Source: Methylovirgula sp. (lineage in GTDB: Bacteria; Pseudomonadota; Alphaproteobacteria; Rhizobiales; Beijerinckiaceae). From it: a DNA stretch of 64,000 bases. The stretch's first letter is position 1, and the number at the start of each line of letters is the position of its first letter. The notes under the pieces are model-generated. The model worked only from the letters and a program-made list of their open reading frames with translations. It searched no databases and was not told the DNA's origin. The position numbers were made by a program, and so were the translations under genes. Positions 35,141-44,239 of this stretch are shown piece after piece. Location of the stretch: positions 2,478,501 through 2,542,500 of the forward strand of contig NZ_JBBCGP010000001.1 in NCBI RefSeq assembly GCF_037200945.1. Direction: 5' to 3'.

Positions 35141-36118
35141 ATGCCAACCGACACGAATCTTGAGACGCAGGGGCTCGATCCGAAACGATCGTTTCAGGGA
35201 CTCATTTTGCGGCTGCAAACCTTCTGGGCCGCGCAGGGCTGCGCGATCCTGCAACCCTATGACATCGAGGTCGGCGCCGGTACGTTTCATCCTGCCACAA
35301 TATTGCGAGCGCTGGGGCCGTTGCCGTGGCGCGCGGCCTATGTGCAGCCGTCCCGCCGCCCGAAGGACGGCCGCTATGGCGACAATCCCAATCGGCTGCA
35401 GCATTATTATCAATTCCAGGTGATCCTGAAGCCCTCGCCGGATAATCTGCAGGAGCTTTATCTCGGTTCGCTCAAGGCGATCGGCATCGATGTCTCGCTG
35501 CATGACATCCGCTTCGTCGAGGACGATTGGGAAAGCCCGACGCTCGGCGCCTGGGGACTTGGCTGGGAATGCTGGTGCGACGGAATGGAAGTCTCCCAAT
35601 TCACCTATTTCCAGCAGGTCGCGGGCATCGAATGCGCGCCGGTCGCCGGTGAATTGACCTATGGGCTCGAGCGTCTTGCGATGTATGTGCAGGGCGTCGA
35701 GAATGTTTACGACCTCAATTTCAATGGCCGCGACGGCGCGGAGAAATTGACTTACGGCGACGTGTTCAAACAGGCCGAGCAGGAATATTCACGCTACAAT
35801 TTCGAATATGCCGATACGGATAAGCTGTTTCGTCATTTCGCCGACGCCGAAGCGGAGTGCAAGGCGCTACTGGAAAAGGGTGAGCACGGCGAACGTCATC
35901 TCATGGTGCTGCCGGCCTATGATCAATGTATCAAGGCTTCGCATGTCTTCAATCTTTTGGATGCGCGCGGTGTGATCTCGGTGACCGAACGCCAGAGCTA
36001 TATTTTGCGCGTGCGCGAGCTGGCGAAAGCCTGCGGCAAGGCCTGGCTGAAGACCAAGGCCGGCGGCGCCGATCTGGCCGGAACCTCGGTTCCGACGGAG
36101 TCAGAATCGAGACTCTAG
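35141..36118 (+). CDS. glyQ: Glycine--tRNA ligase alpha subunit
   Basis: The 325-residue catalytic subunit of the bacterial alpha2beta2 glycyl-tRNA synthetase shows FQGLILRLQTFWAAQGCAIL, the EVGAGTFHPATILRALGP motif, and WECWCDGMEVSQFTYFQQVAG. The ATG at 35141 gives the family start; the frame runs upstream to 34763 across the antisense His/Trp gene but that part is not coding. The usual partner glyS does not follow: the next gene is on the other strand. The last residues after AGGADLAGT appear to be encoded by a dispersed repeat. Confidence 0.95.
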   Translation: MPTDTNLETQGLDPKRSFQGLILRLQTFWAAQGCAILQPYDIEVGAGTFHPATILRALGPLPWRAAYVQPSRRPKDGRYGDNPNRLQHYYQFQVILKPSPDNLQELYLGSLKAIGIDVSLHDIRFVEDDWESPTLGAWGLGWECWCDGMEVSQFTYFQQVAGIECAPVAGELTYGLERLAMYVQGVENVYDLNFNGRDGAEKLTYGDVFKQAEQEYSRYNFEYADTDKLFRHFADAEAECKALLEKGEHGERHLMVLPAYDQCIKASHVFNLLDARGVISVTERQSYILRVRELAKACGKAWLKTKAGGADLAGTSVPTESESRL

Positions 36119-36126
36119 GATTTTTA

Positions 36127-36177
36127 TTTGACGCGTTTTCTTTACGCGAACCGGAAACCACTTCACTCGAAAACGCT
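36127..36177 (+). repeat. 51-bp dispersed intergenic repeat, copy 2
   Basis: Matches copy 1 (28196-28246) at 44 of 51 positions. It fills the gap between the glyQ stop (36116-36118) and the kinase stop (36176-36178), overlapping the latter by two bases. Weaker similarity to the sequence before copy 1 extends leftwards into the end of glyQ. With inverted ends (GCGTTTTC/GAAAACGC) it may serve as a terminator for both genes. Confidence 0.8.
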
Positions 36178-37063
36178 ATGCTGCATATTCCTGCATGATT
36201 GCAGCGACATCGGCTTGCGTCGGCAGGCCGGCTTCATTGCCGAGACGCGTGATTTTATAGGCCGCCGCGGCACGGGCGAAACGGAAATGCGTTGCGAAGC
36301 CCTTTTCCGGCGCGGCGAGATATGACGCGACATAGGCGCCATGAAAGATATCGCCGGCGCCCGACGTATCGATGACTTTCTCTTTCGGAACGGGCAGGGC
36401 CGGCAGCGTTGAGACCTCGCCGCGTTCGTCGTACCAGTAGAGGCCGCGCTCGCCTTGCGTGACGCCGCCGATCTTGCAGCCCTTGCCATTCAGATATTCG
36501 AGCATTTGCTGCGGCGAAAGCTTCATCTGCTCGCAGAGCCGTTCGGCGACGATGGCGACATCGATGAGATCAAGCAGCGCGTCGAGATTGCCGCGTAAGC
36601 CGCCGCCATCAAGCGAAGTAAGGATGCCATTTTGCTGGCAGATTTTCGCATAATGCAGCGCCGCGTCTCCCTGATGCCCATCGAGATGCAGCACACGGCA
36701 GCCATCGAGATCGAGATTAGGAAAGGGATGGAAGAACTTGTCGTCACGGGCGCGGATGATGGCGCGTTTGGTATTGTTAGGCAGCACGAATGAAAGCGAG
36801 GACCGTTTGACGTGCCGGGGATGCACGCGGATTTGATAGGCCCGTGCCATGTCGAGGAACATGCGCCCAAGCCAATCGTCGGCGACATTGGCGATGAGAT
36901 CGGGGATATGACCGAGCTTGGCGCAGGCGAACGCGGCCGTGACCGCATTGCCGCCGAAGGAGACGGCATAATCCTGCGCCACCGTCTTGTTGTCTCCGGT
37001 CGGAATGGAATCGCAGAGCAGAGTTACATCGATATAGGTGTGGCCGATGAACAAAGCCTGCAC
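36176..37063 (-). CDS. PfkB-family sugar kinase
   Basis: The 295-residue ribokinase-family enzyme has the N-terminal GG substrate motif (VSFGGNAVTAAFACAKLG) and the C-terminal catalytic motif VIDTSGAGDIFHGAY with the anion-hole Gly and catalytic Asp. Substrate (fructose, ribose, adenosine or another) is not evident. Stand-alone, convergent with glyQ; its stop codon is shared with a dispersed repeat. Confidence 0.85.
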   Translation of the reverse strand: MQALFIGHTYIDVTLLCDSIPTGDNKTVAQDYAVSFGGNAVTAAFACAKLGHIPDLIANVADDWLGRMFLDMARAYQIRVHPRHVKRSSLSFVLPNNTKRAIIRARDDKFFHPFPNLDLDGCRVLHLDGHQGDAALHYAKICQQNGILTSLDGGGLRGNLDALLDLIDVAIVAERLCEQMKLSPQQMLEYLNGKGCKIGGVTQGERGLYWYDERGEVSTLPALPVPKEKVIDTSGAGDIFHGAYVASYLAAPEKGFATHFRFARAAAAYKITRLGNEAGLPTQADVAAIMQEYAA

Positions 37064-37137
37064 GCGTCTCTCCCCGTCCGAGCCAAGAAAACGACGCAGG
37101 GCGGTCGAAAGTTCACGGCCTTAATGCCGTGCCCGCG

Positions 37138-37485
37138 CTAATCGAGCGAAAAGCTCGTGCCGCAACCGCACGAGGCTGTTGCCGCCGGATTGTCGATCTT
37201 GAAGGCGCGACCCATTAGTTCGTCGACGAAATCGATCCTGCTGCCGCGCAGATAATCCAGCGAAATCGGGTCGATGGCGACTTTGGCACCATCCTCGGCG
37301 AGCACGAGGTCACCGTCGGCCGTCGCCGGCACGACCGCGTATTTGTATTGGAACCCGGAGCAGCCGCCGCCCTCGACAGCGATGCGCAGCACCGAGCCCG
37401 CCGGCTCGGTCTTCAGGATTTCGGCAATGTGGCGAACGGCGTTGCCTGTGAGATTCACCGGCGTTGCGACGGCAATATCGTTCAT
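37138..37485 (-). CDS. erpA: Iron-sulfur cluster insertion protein (ErpA/HesB/IscA family)
   Basis: The 115-residue A-type carrier delivers Fe-S clusters to apoproteins. The three conserved cysteines are in GGGCSGFQYKY and the C-terminal SCGCGTSFS. ErpA is the likely type by position: it is divergent from dgt, as in many Hyphomicrobiales, and is not near suf or isc genes here. Confidence 0.88.
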   Translation of the reverse strand: MNDIAVATPVNLTGNAVRHIAEILKTEPAGSVLRIAVEGGGCSGFQYKYAVVPATADGDLVLAEDGAKVAIDPISLDYLRGSRIDFVDELMGRAFKIDNPAATASCGCGTSFSLD

Positions 37486-37681
37486 CTTGACCTCAGATCG
37501 ACGGAGCTACGCGGCCCGTCGTATCGCTTGCATAGGGTTGCGATAGGAAGATATGTCGCAACCGCGCCATCTGCAACGAGCCGGGACGCGCCGCCGTGCC
37601 GTGCGACAGTTTGGCAAAAGGAACCCGGCTTTGCCAACACACCCTGAATCCGTCCCTGCCGGAGGGCCGTCGACCGCCTTC

Positions 37682-38884
37682 ATGCCGTGGCGCGCACCCT
37701 ACGCTTCGGACGCCAGCCGCAGCCGCGGCCGGCTCTTTCCTGAGGCAAATTCCCCGACGCGGAGCGAATTCCAGCGTGACCGGGACCGTATCCTGCATTC
37801 GACGGCCTTCCGCCGTCTTGCCCACAAGACGCAGGTTTTCATTCCGCACGAGGGGGATCATTACCGCACCCGGCTTACCCATTCGATCGAGGTCGGCCAG
37901 ATTGCCCGGGCTCTTGCTCGCGCATTGGGCCTCGACGACGATCTGGCAGAGGCATTGGCGCTTGGGCACGACCTTGGCCATACGCCTTTCGGACACACCG
38001 GCGAAGACGCCCTCGACGAGGCCATGCGGCCTTATGGCGGTTTCGACCACAATGCCCAGGCGCTGCGCATCGTCACCAAGCTTGAGCACCGCTATGCCTC
38101 TTTCGACGGGCTCAACCTCACCTGGGAGACGCTCGAAGGCCTCGTGAAACACAATGGGCCGCTGCTGGGGCCGGATGGTCACCCCACGGCGCGCTACGCG
38201 GCGCGCGGCCTGCCGGAGGCCAGCCTCGAATATGCGACGATGCACGATCTGCGGCTCGATCTCTTTGCCGGGCCAGAAGCGCAGGCGGCTGCTATCGCCG
38301 ACGACATCGCCTATAACGCGCACGATATCGATGACGGCTTACGCGCCGGCCTGTTCGATTTTTCGCAATTGGCCGAGGTCGATTATCTGCGCCAGCGCAT
38401 TGAACGGATCGATGCGCTTCACCCCGGACTGGAACGCCAGCGATGTATCCACGAACTCGTGCGTCGCGTGATCACCGATTTCATCGAAGACGCGATCAAT
38501 GAGAGCGCGGCACGGCTGAAGGCGAGCCGCGTTGCGAGCGCCGACGAAGTACGCGCTCTGGACCATGCGATCGCGGGCTTCTCGCCGGTGATGGCGGCGC
38601 ACCAGCAGACAATCAAGAGTTTCCTGTTCCAGAATATGTACCGGCATCCCGACATCAAACGCATCCGGGTCGAGGCCGCTGGCGTCGCGCGCGATCTCTT
38701 CAATATTTTATTCAAGGATCCGGAGTTAATGCCGCCGGAGTGGGCGTCGCTGGCAATCACTCGCGGCGCCGAGGACGAAGCCAAAATGGCGCGCGTCGTC
38801 TGCGACTATATTGCTGGCATGACTGACCGCTACGCGCTTGCCGAGCATCAGCGGCTTTTTGACGAGACGCCCGAATTGCGTTAG
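37682..38884 (+). CDS. dgt: Deoxyguanosinetriphosphate triphosphohydrolase-like protein
   Basis: The 400-residue HD-domain phosphohydrolase shows RDRDRILHSTAFRRLAHKTQ, the metal-binding RTRLTHSIEV, LGHDLGHTPFGHTGE and NAHDIDDGL. These enzymes hydrolyse dNTPs to nucleosides and triphosphate and help control dNTP pools. The ATG at 37682 is chosen because homologous sequence begins there; the frame continues upstream to 37553. argS follows by 26 bases, probably in one operon. Confidence 0.9.
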   Translation: MPWRAPYASDASRSRGRLFPEANSPTRSEFQRDRDRILHSTAFRRLAHKTQVFIPHEGDHYRTRLTHSIEVGQIARALARALGLDDDLAEALALGHDLGHTPFGHTGEDALDEAMRPYGGFDHNAQALRIVTKLEHRYASFDGLNLTWETLEGLVKHNGPLLGPDGHPTARYAARGLPEASLEYATMHDLRLDLFAGPEAQAAAIADDIAYNAHDIDDGLRAGLFDFSQLAEVDYLRQRIERIDALHPGLERQRCIHELVRRVITDFIEDAINESAARLKASRVASADEVRALDHAIAGFSPVMAAHQQTIKSFLFQNMYRHPDIKRIRVEAAGVARDLFNILFKDPELMPPEWASLAITRGAEDEAKMARVVCDYIAGMTDRYALAEHQRLFDETPELR

Positions 38885-38910
38885 CGCGCTACAAACACCA
38901 AAGCAAAGCC

Positions 38911-40677
38911 ATGAACATTTATTCCGACTTCCACGGCCGCGTTGCGACGCTGCTGCAAAACATCATCGTCAACGGTCGGCTGCCCGCCGATCTCGATCTT
39001 GCGCGTTTCGTCGTCGAGCCGCCGCGCGATCCCGCGCATGGCGATCTCTCGGTCAATGCGGCAATGGTCTATGCGAAGGAGGCGAAAGCGCATTTCGCCA
39101 ATCCGCGCCAATTGGCGACCGAACTTGCGATGTCGCTGGCTGACGATCCTGACGTGGATCAGGCGGAGGTCGCCGGGCCGGGCTTTCTCAACATTCGGGT
39201 CAAGCCGCAGGTCTTCGCGCAGATCCTTGACGCAGTGCTGACTCAAGGCGGCCGCTTTGGCGCGGTGACAGCAGGCACTGCTGAAAAGATCGATGTGGAA
39301 TATGTTTCGGCGAATCCGACGGGGCCGATGCATGTCGGGCATGGCCGTGGCGCCGTTTTCGGCGATGCGCTCGCCAGTCTGCTCGCCTTCGCTGGCGGCG
39401 ACGTGACGCGCGAATATTACATCAACGATGCCGGCGCGCAGGTCGATGTTCTCGCACGCTCCGCCTATCTGCGCTATCGCGAGGCGCTGGGCGAAACGAT
39501 CACGATCCCCGAAGGCCTTTATCCGGGCGATTATCTGAAACCGATTGGCGAAGCGCTGGCGAAGGAACATGGCCGCGCTCTGCTTGATGAGCCTGAAGCT
39601 GTCTGGCTTCCGCAAGTGCGCGCGGCTGCGATCGCCGGCATGATGGAGATGATCCGCGCCGATCTTGCCGCGCTCCATATCGTGCATGATGTCTTCTTTT
39701 CGGAACGCAGCCTGACGCAGGGCGGTCGCGACGAGATCGCCTCTGCCATCGATGAGCTGCGCGCCGCAGACCTCGTCTATGTCGGGCGTTTGCCGGCGCC
39801 GAAAGGTCAGCCGTCCGAAGATTGGGAAGACCGCGAACAGGAGCTTTTCAAATCGACGTCTTTCGGCGACGATGTTGACCGGCCGCTCAAGAAATCCGAC
39901 GGCAGCTACACCTATTTCGCCGCCGACATCGCCTATCATAAGACAAAGATCGATCGCGGCTTCCGCAATCTGATCGACGTCTGGGGCGCCGATCACGGCG
40001 GCTATGTGAAGCGGATGCAGGCCGCGGTGACGGCGCTGTCCGGCGGCAAGGCAAGTCTCGACGTCAAGCTCTGCCAACTCGTCAAGCTGATGCGCAATGG
40101 CGAGCCGGTGAAAATGTCGAAACGCTCTGGCGATTTCGTCACGCTGCGCGATGTCGTCGATGAAGTCGGCGTCGATGCAGTGCGCTTCATGATGCTCTTC
40201 CGCAAGAACGATGCGCCGCTTGAGTTCGATCTCGCCAAGGTCATCGAGCAATCGAAGGATAATCCGGTCTTCTATGTGCAATATGCCCATGCGCGCGGAA
40301 AATCGGCGCTGCGCCAAGGGCAGGCGGCTTTTGCGGACGCCGATCTTTCGCCAGCGGCGCTGGCACAGGCGAATTTCGGGCTGCTGACCGATGCCGGTGA
40401 AATCGGTCTCATCAAACTGCTGGCGCAATATTCCCGTGTGGTTGAAGCGGCGGCGAACGCGCATGAGCCGCATCGGGTCGCTTTTTACCTGCATGACCTC
40501 GCATCCGAGCTGCATGGGCATTGGACGCGTGGCAAAGATCAGCCACAATTACGATTTGTTAATGAAGACTATAGAGATTTAAGTATCGCTCGCTTGGCAT
40601 TGGTCCTCGCGGTCACTGTCGTTTTGGCGAGTGGACTTGCCATTTTGGGGGTGAGCGCACCGGACGAGATGCGCTGA
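38911..40677 (+). CDS. argS: Arginine--tRNA ligase
   Basis: The 588-residue class I synthetase has the HIGH-type motif in SANPTGPMHVGHGRGAVFG, the KMSK motif as PVKMSKRSGDFVTL, and the C-terminal DALR anticodon domain ending LGVSAPDEMR. Full length. It is central in the conserved dgt-argS-SPOR-nagZ-scpAB block. Confidence 0.97.
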   Translation: MNIYSDFHGRVATLLQNIIVNGRLPADLDLARFVVEPPRDPAHGDLSVNAAMVYAKEAKAHFANPRQLATELAMSLADDPDVDQAEVAGPGFLNIRVKPQVFAQILDAVLTQGGRFGAVTAGTAEKIDVEYVSANPTGPMHVGHGRGAVFGDALASLLAFAGGDVTREYYINDAGAQVDVLARSAYLRYREALGETITIPEGLYPGDYLKPIGEALAKEHGRALLDEPEAVWLPQVRAAAIAGMMEMIRADLAALHIVHDVFFSERSLTQGGRDEIASAIDELRAADLVYVGRLPAPKGQPSEDWEDREQELFKSTSFGDDVDRPLKKSDGSYTYFAADIAYHKTKIDRGFRNLIDVWGADHGGYVKRMQAAVTALSGGKASLDVKLCQLVKLMRNGEPVKMSKRSGDFVTLRDVVDEVGVDAVRFMMLFRKNDAPLEFDLAKVIEQSKDNPVFYVQYAHARGKSALRQGQAAFADADLSPAALAQANFGLLTDAGEIGLIKLLAQYSRVVEAAANAHEPHRVAFYLHDLASELHGHWTRGKDQPQLRFVNEDYRDLSIARLALVLAVTVVLASGLAILGVSAPDEMR

Positions 40678-40811
40678 AGCGGCAGGAAGAGCCCGTCCCG
40701 CTGAAGAACGGGAGGCACACCGGGCGGCTTTAGCCGCCGGCGGCGCTAAAAAGCCCGATTCGTCAGGCAATTCAGCAGGGACGATGCGGGGGCAAAGTTG
40801 AGGTTAGAACG

Positions 40812-42299
40812 ATGAGTGAGCCCGCAACCAAACAACGGCAGATGATCGATCTCGATGAGTTCGAGCGGCGGCTGAGCCGTTCGCCGTCGCCGGCCCGCAA
40901 CGACGATCCGCTGGCTGAACTGGCTCGGCTGGTCGGTGGTGGCGAAGATCGCTTCGAGAGCATGTTTCAGGCGCGTCCGACGCGCGGCCGTGCGCCTGAA
41001 CCGCAGCAGCCGGAAGAGCCGCATCACATCCCCGATTGGCTTGTTGAGGAATCGCATCAGCACGCCCAACCGAAGGGCCGGGCGATCGACTTTGCGGCGA
41101 TCGAAGCTGGCTTGCGTGGTTCGCTCGATCCCGAATTCCAGAATTTTGCCGACGCCGAAGATCGCCGTTGGCACGATCACCACGCACAGGATCGTCACCA
41201 CCAAGATCATTATGCGCACGATGACTATGCACATGATCCCCATGCGCATGATCAGCATGTCGAAGAAGATTATGTCGGTGAAGAAGCCTGGCTCGATGCG
41301 CCCGTGGCCTCCCCCGCGGAGCCGATCGCCGAGGTGCGCTCGCGGATGCCGCTTTACGCCACGGCCGCAATCATCATTGCGGGAATGCTGGGGATCGGCG
41401 CGACGTTCGCGATGAAGCGGACGCCGGCCGCACCGGCGCAGATCGCCTTGATCACAGCCCCCACCACGCCCATGAAAGTTGCCGTCGCCGAGGGCGGAAC
41501 CGATCCGAGCGCGAGTGATAACGCTTCGATCCTTGATAAGACACCGCAGCAGGCGCCGACCGCCGCGGTCAGCCAGACTGAGCAGCCCGTCGACGTGAAT
41601 GCCGTCGGCAAACCCGCTCCCGCTGCGCAGGTCGCGGCGAGTGCGCCCGCCGCCGCCGTTCCGGTTCCGCCGCCGCCGGGTGCCGATACATCGCAAGACG
41701 TGACTCTTGGCGACATGGTGCAACCGCATAAGGTCAAGACGATCGCGGTGCGGCCCGATGGCAGCTTTGCCGATTCCGCCGCCCCGCCACCGCCTCCCGG
41801 CGCGGCGCCAGCAGGCGATCCTGCCGTTCCGTCCATGGCCTCCAATTTCGGCGGTGCCAGTTTGACGCCGGCCCCCGCGCCGCCTGCGGCTCCCGAGCCG
41901 TCACGTGTGCCGCCCGCGAGCGACGATCTGCCGTGGAGCGCTCAAAATGGCCAAAACGCAGCCTCCGCGCCCGCGCCGCACGAGAACCATAAGCCCGTTC
42001 GGATCGCGCGTGCCGAAACCGGCGCGGATGACGCGGTCGCGGCGCCAGCGGCGGCCGGCGGCTTTTCCGTCCAGCTCGCCGCGCCCGGCAGCGAGGCCGA
42101 AGCCCATGCCGCTTTGGCCCGGCTGACGCATTCTTATGGCACCGAATTGCATGGCTATCGCCTGAAGTATCGTCAGGTGAAGGTCGGCGCCAAGACGGTC
42201 TATCGTGTCCGCGTTGGTGGCCTCTCGCACGCAGCGGCTATTTCGCTCTGCGAACGGCTAAAGGCTAAGGGTGCAGCCTGCTTCCTCGCGCATGGCTGA
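40812..42299 (+). CDS. SPOR-domain membrane protein with His/Asp-rich segment
   Basis: The 495-residue protein has a cytoplasmic N-terminal part (1-180), one transmembrane helix (about 181-201), a Pro/Ala-rich periplasmic linker and a C-terminal SPOR domain (about 412-490, FSVQLAAPGSEAEAHAALAR) that binds denuded glycan strands at the division septum, as in FtsN and DedD. Unusually, residues 121-149 are about half His and Asp (HDHHAQDRHHQDHYAHDDYA), which could bind metal. It sits between argS and nagZ as in other Hyphomicrobiales and may link division to peptidoglycan recycling. Confidence 0.85.
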   Translation: MSEPATKQRQMIDLDEFERRLSRSPSPARNDDPLAELARLVGGGEDRFESMFQARPTRGRAPEPQQPEEPHHIPDWLVEESHQHAQPKGRAIDFAAIEAGLRGSLDPEFQNFADAEDRRWHDHHAQDRHHQDHYAHDDYAHDPHAHDQHVEEDYVGEEAWLDAPVASPAEPIAEVRSRMPLYATAAIIIAGMLGIGATFAMKRTPAAPAQIALITAPTTPMKVAVAEGGTDPSASDNASILDKTPQQAPTAAVSQTEQPVDVNAVGKPAPAAQVAASAPAAAVPVPPPPGADTSQDVTLGDMVQPHKVKTIAVRPDGSFADSAAPPPPPGAAPAGDPAVPSMASNFGGASLTPAPAPPAAPEPSRVPPASDDLPWSAQNGQNAASAPAPHENHKPVRIARAETGADDAVAAPAAAGGFSVQLAAPGSEAEAHAALARLTHSYGTELHGYRLKYRQVKVGAKTVYRVRVGGLSHAAAISLCERLKAKGAACFLAHG

Positions 42300-42338
42300 T
42301 AGGATGCGCGGCATGGTCGTTCGCGACATGCTCATGCC

Positions 42339-43343
42339 ATGAGCCGCGCCTTCGTCTGCGGTTGCCAGGGCAAAGTGCTGACCGCGGAGGAGCGCGACTT
42401 TCTCCGCGACAGCGACCCGTTCGGGCTGATCCTTTTCAAGCGGAACGTCGAGGCGCCGGCGCAAGTCCGCGCGCTGATTGCGGAGTTTCGCGCCATTGTC
42501 GGGCGCGATGCCGCCGTCCTTGTCGATCAGGAGGGTGGACGCGTGCAGCGACTTGGGCCGCCGCGTTGGCGCGCCTATCCAGCCGCCGCCCGGCTTGGCG
42601 CTCTGGAGATGCCGTTGGTGCGCCGGGAAGAGATGGTGCGCCAGGCCGCGGCGCTGCTCGGGCAGGACTTACGCGACCTCGGTATCACCATCGATTGCGC
42701 CCCCGTGATGGACGTGCCAGTCCCGGGCGCGCATGACGTGATCGGCGATCGGGCTTTTTCGCGCGAGCCTGAGATCGTCGCCCGGCTTGGCCGCGCCGCG
42801 GCTCTAGGGCTGGCCGATGCCGGCGTCATGCCGGTCATGAAACATATTCCCGGCCATGGCCGCGCCGGGGTGGATAGCCATCTGGATTTGCCGGTCGTTC
42901 ACGCGTCGCTCGACCAATTGGCGGCGGATTTCCTGCCGTTTAAGGCGAATGCCGACCTGCCGGCGGCGATGACGGCGCATGTCGTCTATACGGCGCTCGA
43001 CCCGGAGCGGCCGGGGACGCTGTCCCCGAGGGTGGTAAGCTTCATCCGCAATGAAATCGGCTTCGACGGCTTGCTTTTCAGTGACGATTTATCGATGCAG
43101 GCGCTGAGCGGGACGTTGCGGGCGCGGGCGGAAGCCGCCTTTGCAGCGGGCGTCGATATCGCGCTTCATTGCAACGGCGACTTGGCCGAGGCCGAGGCGG
43201 TCGCCGGGGCCGCACCCAGTCTCGAAAGTCAGGCGCTGGCGCGGGCAGAGGGGGCCGCTTCGTGGCGCGGTCAACCTGCCGCGTCGTTCGATCCTGTGGA
43301 CGTCTGGACGCAAATCCAAGCCTCGCTTGCGATCAGCGCCTGA
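42339..43343 (+). CDS. nagZ: Beta-N-acetylhexosaminidase
   Basis: The 334-residue family 3 glycoside hydrolase removes N-acetylglucosamine from 1,6-anhydro-muropeptides in the cytoplasm during cell wall recycling. It shows the substrate-binding KHIPGHGRAGVDSH loop, which carries the catalytic His, and the nucleophile Asp in LLFSDDLSMQAL. scpA follows by about 75 bases. Confidence 0.93.
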   Translation: MSRAFVCGCQGKVLTAEERDFLRDSDPFGLILFKRNVEAPAQVRALIAEFRAIVGRDAAVLVDQEGGRVQRLGPPRWRAYPAAARLGALEMPLVRREEMVRQAAALLGQDLRDLGITIDCAPVMDVPVPGAHDVIGDRAFSREPEIVARLGRAAALGLADAGVMPVMKHIPGHGRAGVDSHLDLPVVHASLDQLAADFLPFKANADLPAAMTAHVVYTALDPERPGTLSPRVVSFIRNEIGFDGLLFSDDLSMQALSGTLRARAEAAFAAGVDIALHCNGDLAEAEAVAGAAPSLESQALARAEGAASWRGQPAASFDPVDVWTQIQASLAISA

Positions 43344-43418
43344 ACAGCCCAAGGTCAACGCCGAGAAAGCCCGAATCGGCGCCGGCGTCGATTGTTAAGG
43401 ACAAGCTTCAGAAATTTT

Positions 43419-44228
43419 ATGCAAGCGACTGGCCAGGAACAGAATTTACCCTTCGAGCAGGAGGCTTCGTCAAACGACACGGCGTTCCTTGTCGATGTCG
43501 ATGGCTTTGAGGGCCCGCTCGATCTTCTGCTTGAACTGGCGCGCCGCCAGAAGGTTGATCTCGCCAAGATTTCCGTTCTGGCTTTGGCTGAGCAATACCT
43601 CGCTTTCATCGAGGCGGCACGCAATCTGCGCTTTGAGCTTGCTGCCGATTATCTGGTGATGGCCGCCTGGCTTGCCTATCTCAAGTCGCGCCTGCTGCTG
43701 CCGCAGCAAGACAAGGGCGAAGAGCCACTGGCCGAGGACCTTGCGGCGGCGCTGGCGCTTCGCTTGCAACGGCTCGAGGCCATTCGCGCGGCGGCGGAAG
43801 CGCTGGTCAACCGGCCGCGGCTCGGCCGCGATATTTTCGCCCGCGGACAGCCGGAGGCGGTCGAAATTTTGCGCCGGCCGCAATGGCAGGCGAGCCTGCA
43901 TGACCTCCTCGCCGCATATGCCAGGCAGCGGCAAAAACAGGCCACCGCCAAATATCAACCGGCGCAGCGCTTTTCGTGGTCGTTGGCTGAGGCGCGCGCG
44001 GCGCTCGAAAGACTGGCGGGGCAGGCACTCAACTGGACAGTGCTCGATTCTTTCCTGATGACTTATTTTACGACTCCGGAGGCGCGACGGGCAGTGAAGG
44101 CCTCGTCTCTCGCCGCGGCGCTTGAAATGGTTCGTCAGGGTGCCATCAGCCTGCGTCAGGATCAGGCCTTCGCGCCGCTATGGATCAAGAAGCGCGATGC
44201 GGCTGCGAGCCCGGCGCCGGTACAATAA
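43419..44228 (+). CDS. scpA: Segregation and condensation protein A
   Basis: The 269-residue kleisin subunit of the SMC-ScpAB complex acts in chromosome compaction and segregation. It has the typical start FLVDVDGFEGPLDLLLELAR and the conserved DYLVMAAWLAYLKSRLLLP. ATG 43419 is preferred over an upstream TTG at 43392. scpB follows directly. Confidence 0.93.
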   Translation: MQATGQEQNLPFEQEASSNDTAFLVDVDGFEGPLDLLLELARRQKVDLAKISVLALAEQYLAFIEAARNLRFELAADYLVMAAWLAYLKSRLLLPQQDKGEEPLAEDLAAALALRLQRLEAIRAAAEALVNRPRLGRDIFARGQPEAVEILRRPQWQASLHDLLAAYARQRQKQATAKYQPAQRFSWSLAEARAALERLAGQALNWTVLDSFLMTYFTTPEARRAVKASSLAAALEMVRQGAISLRQDQAFAPLWIKKRDAAASPAPVQ

Positions 44229-44239
44229 GGGAGTTGAAC

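Noticed and set aside
38881..40548. A 555-codon open frame antisense to argS
   Set aside because: A shadow of argS caused by GC-rich third positions. No recognisable domain.
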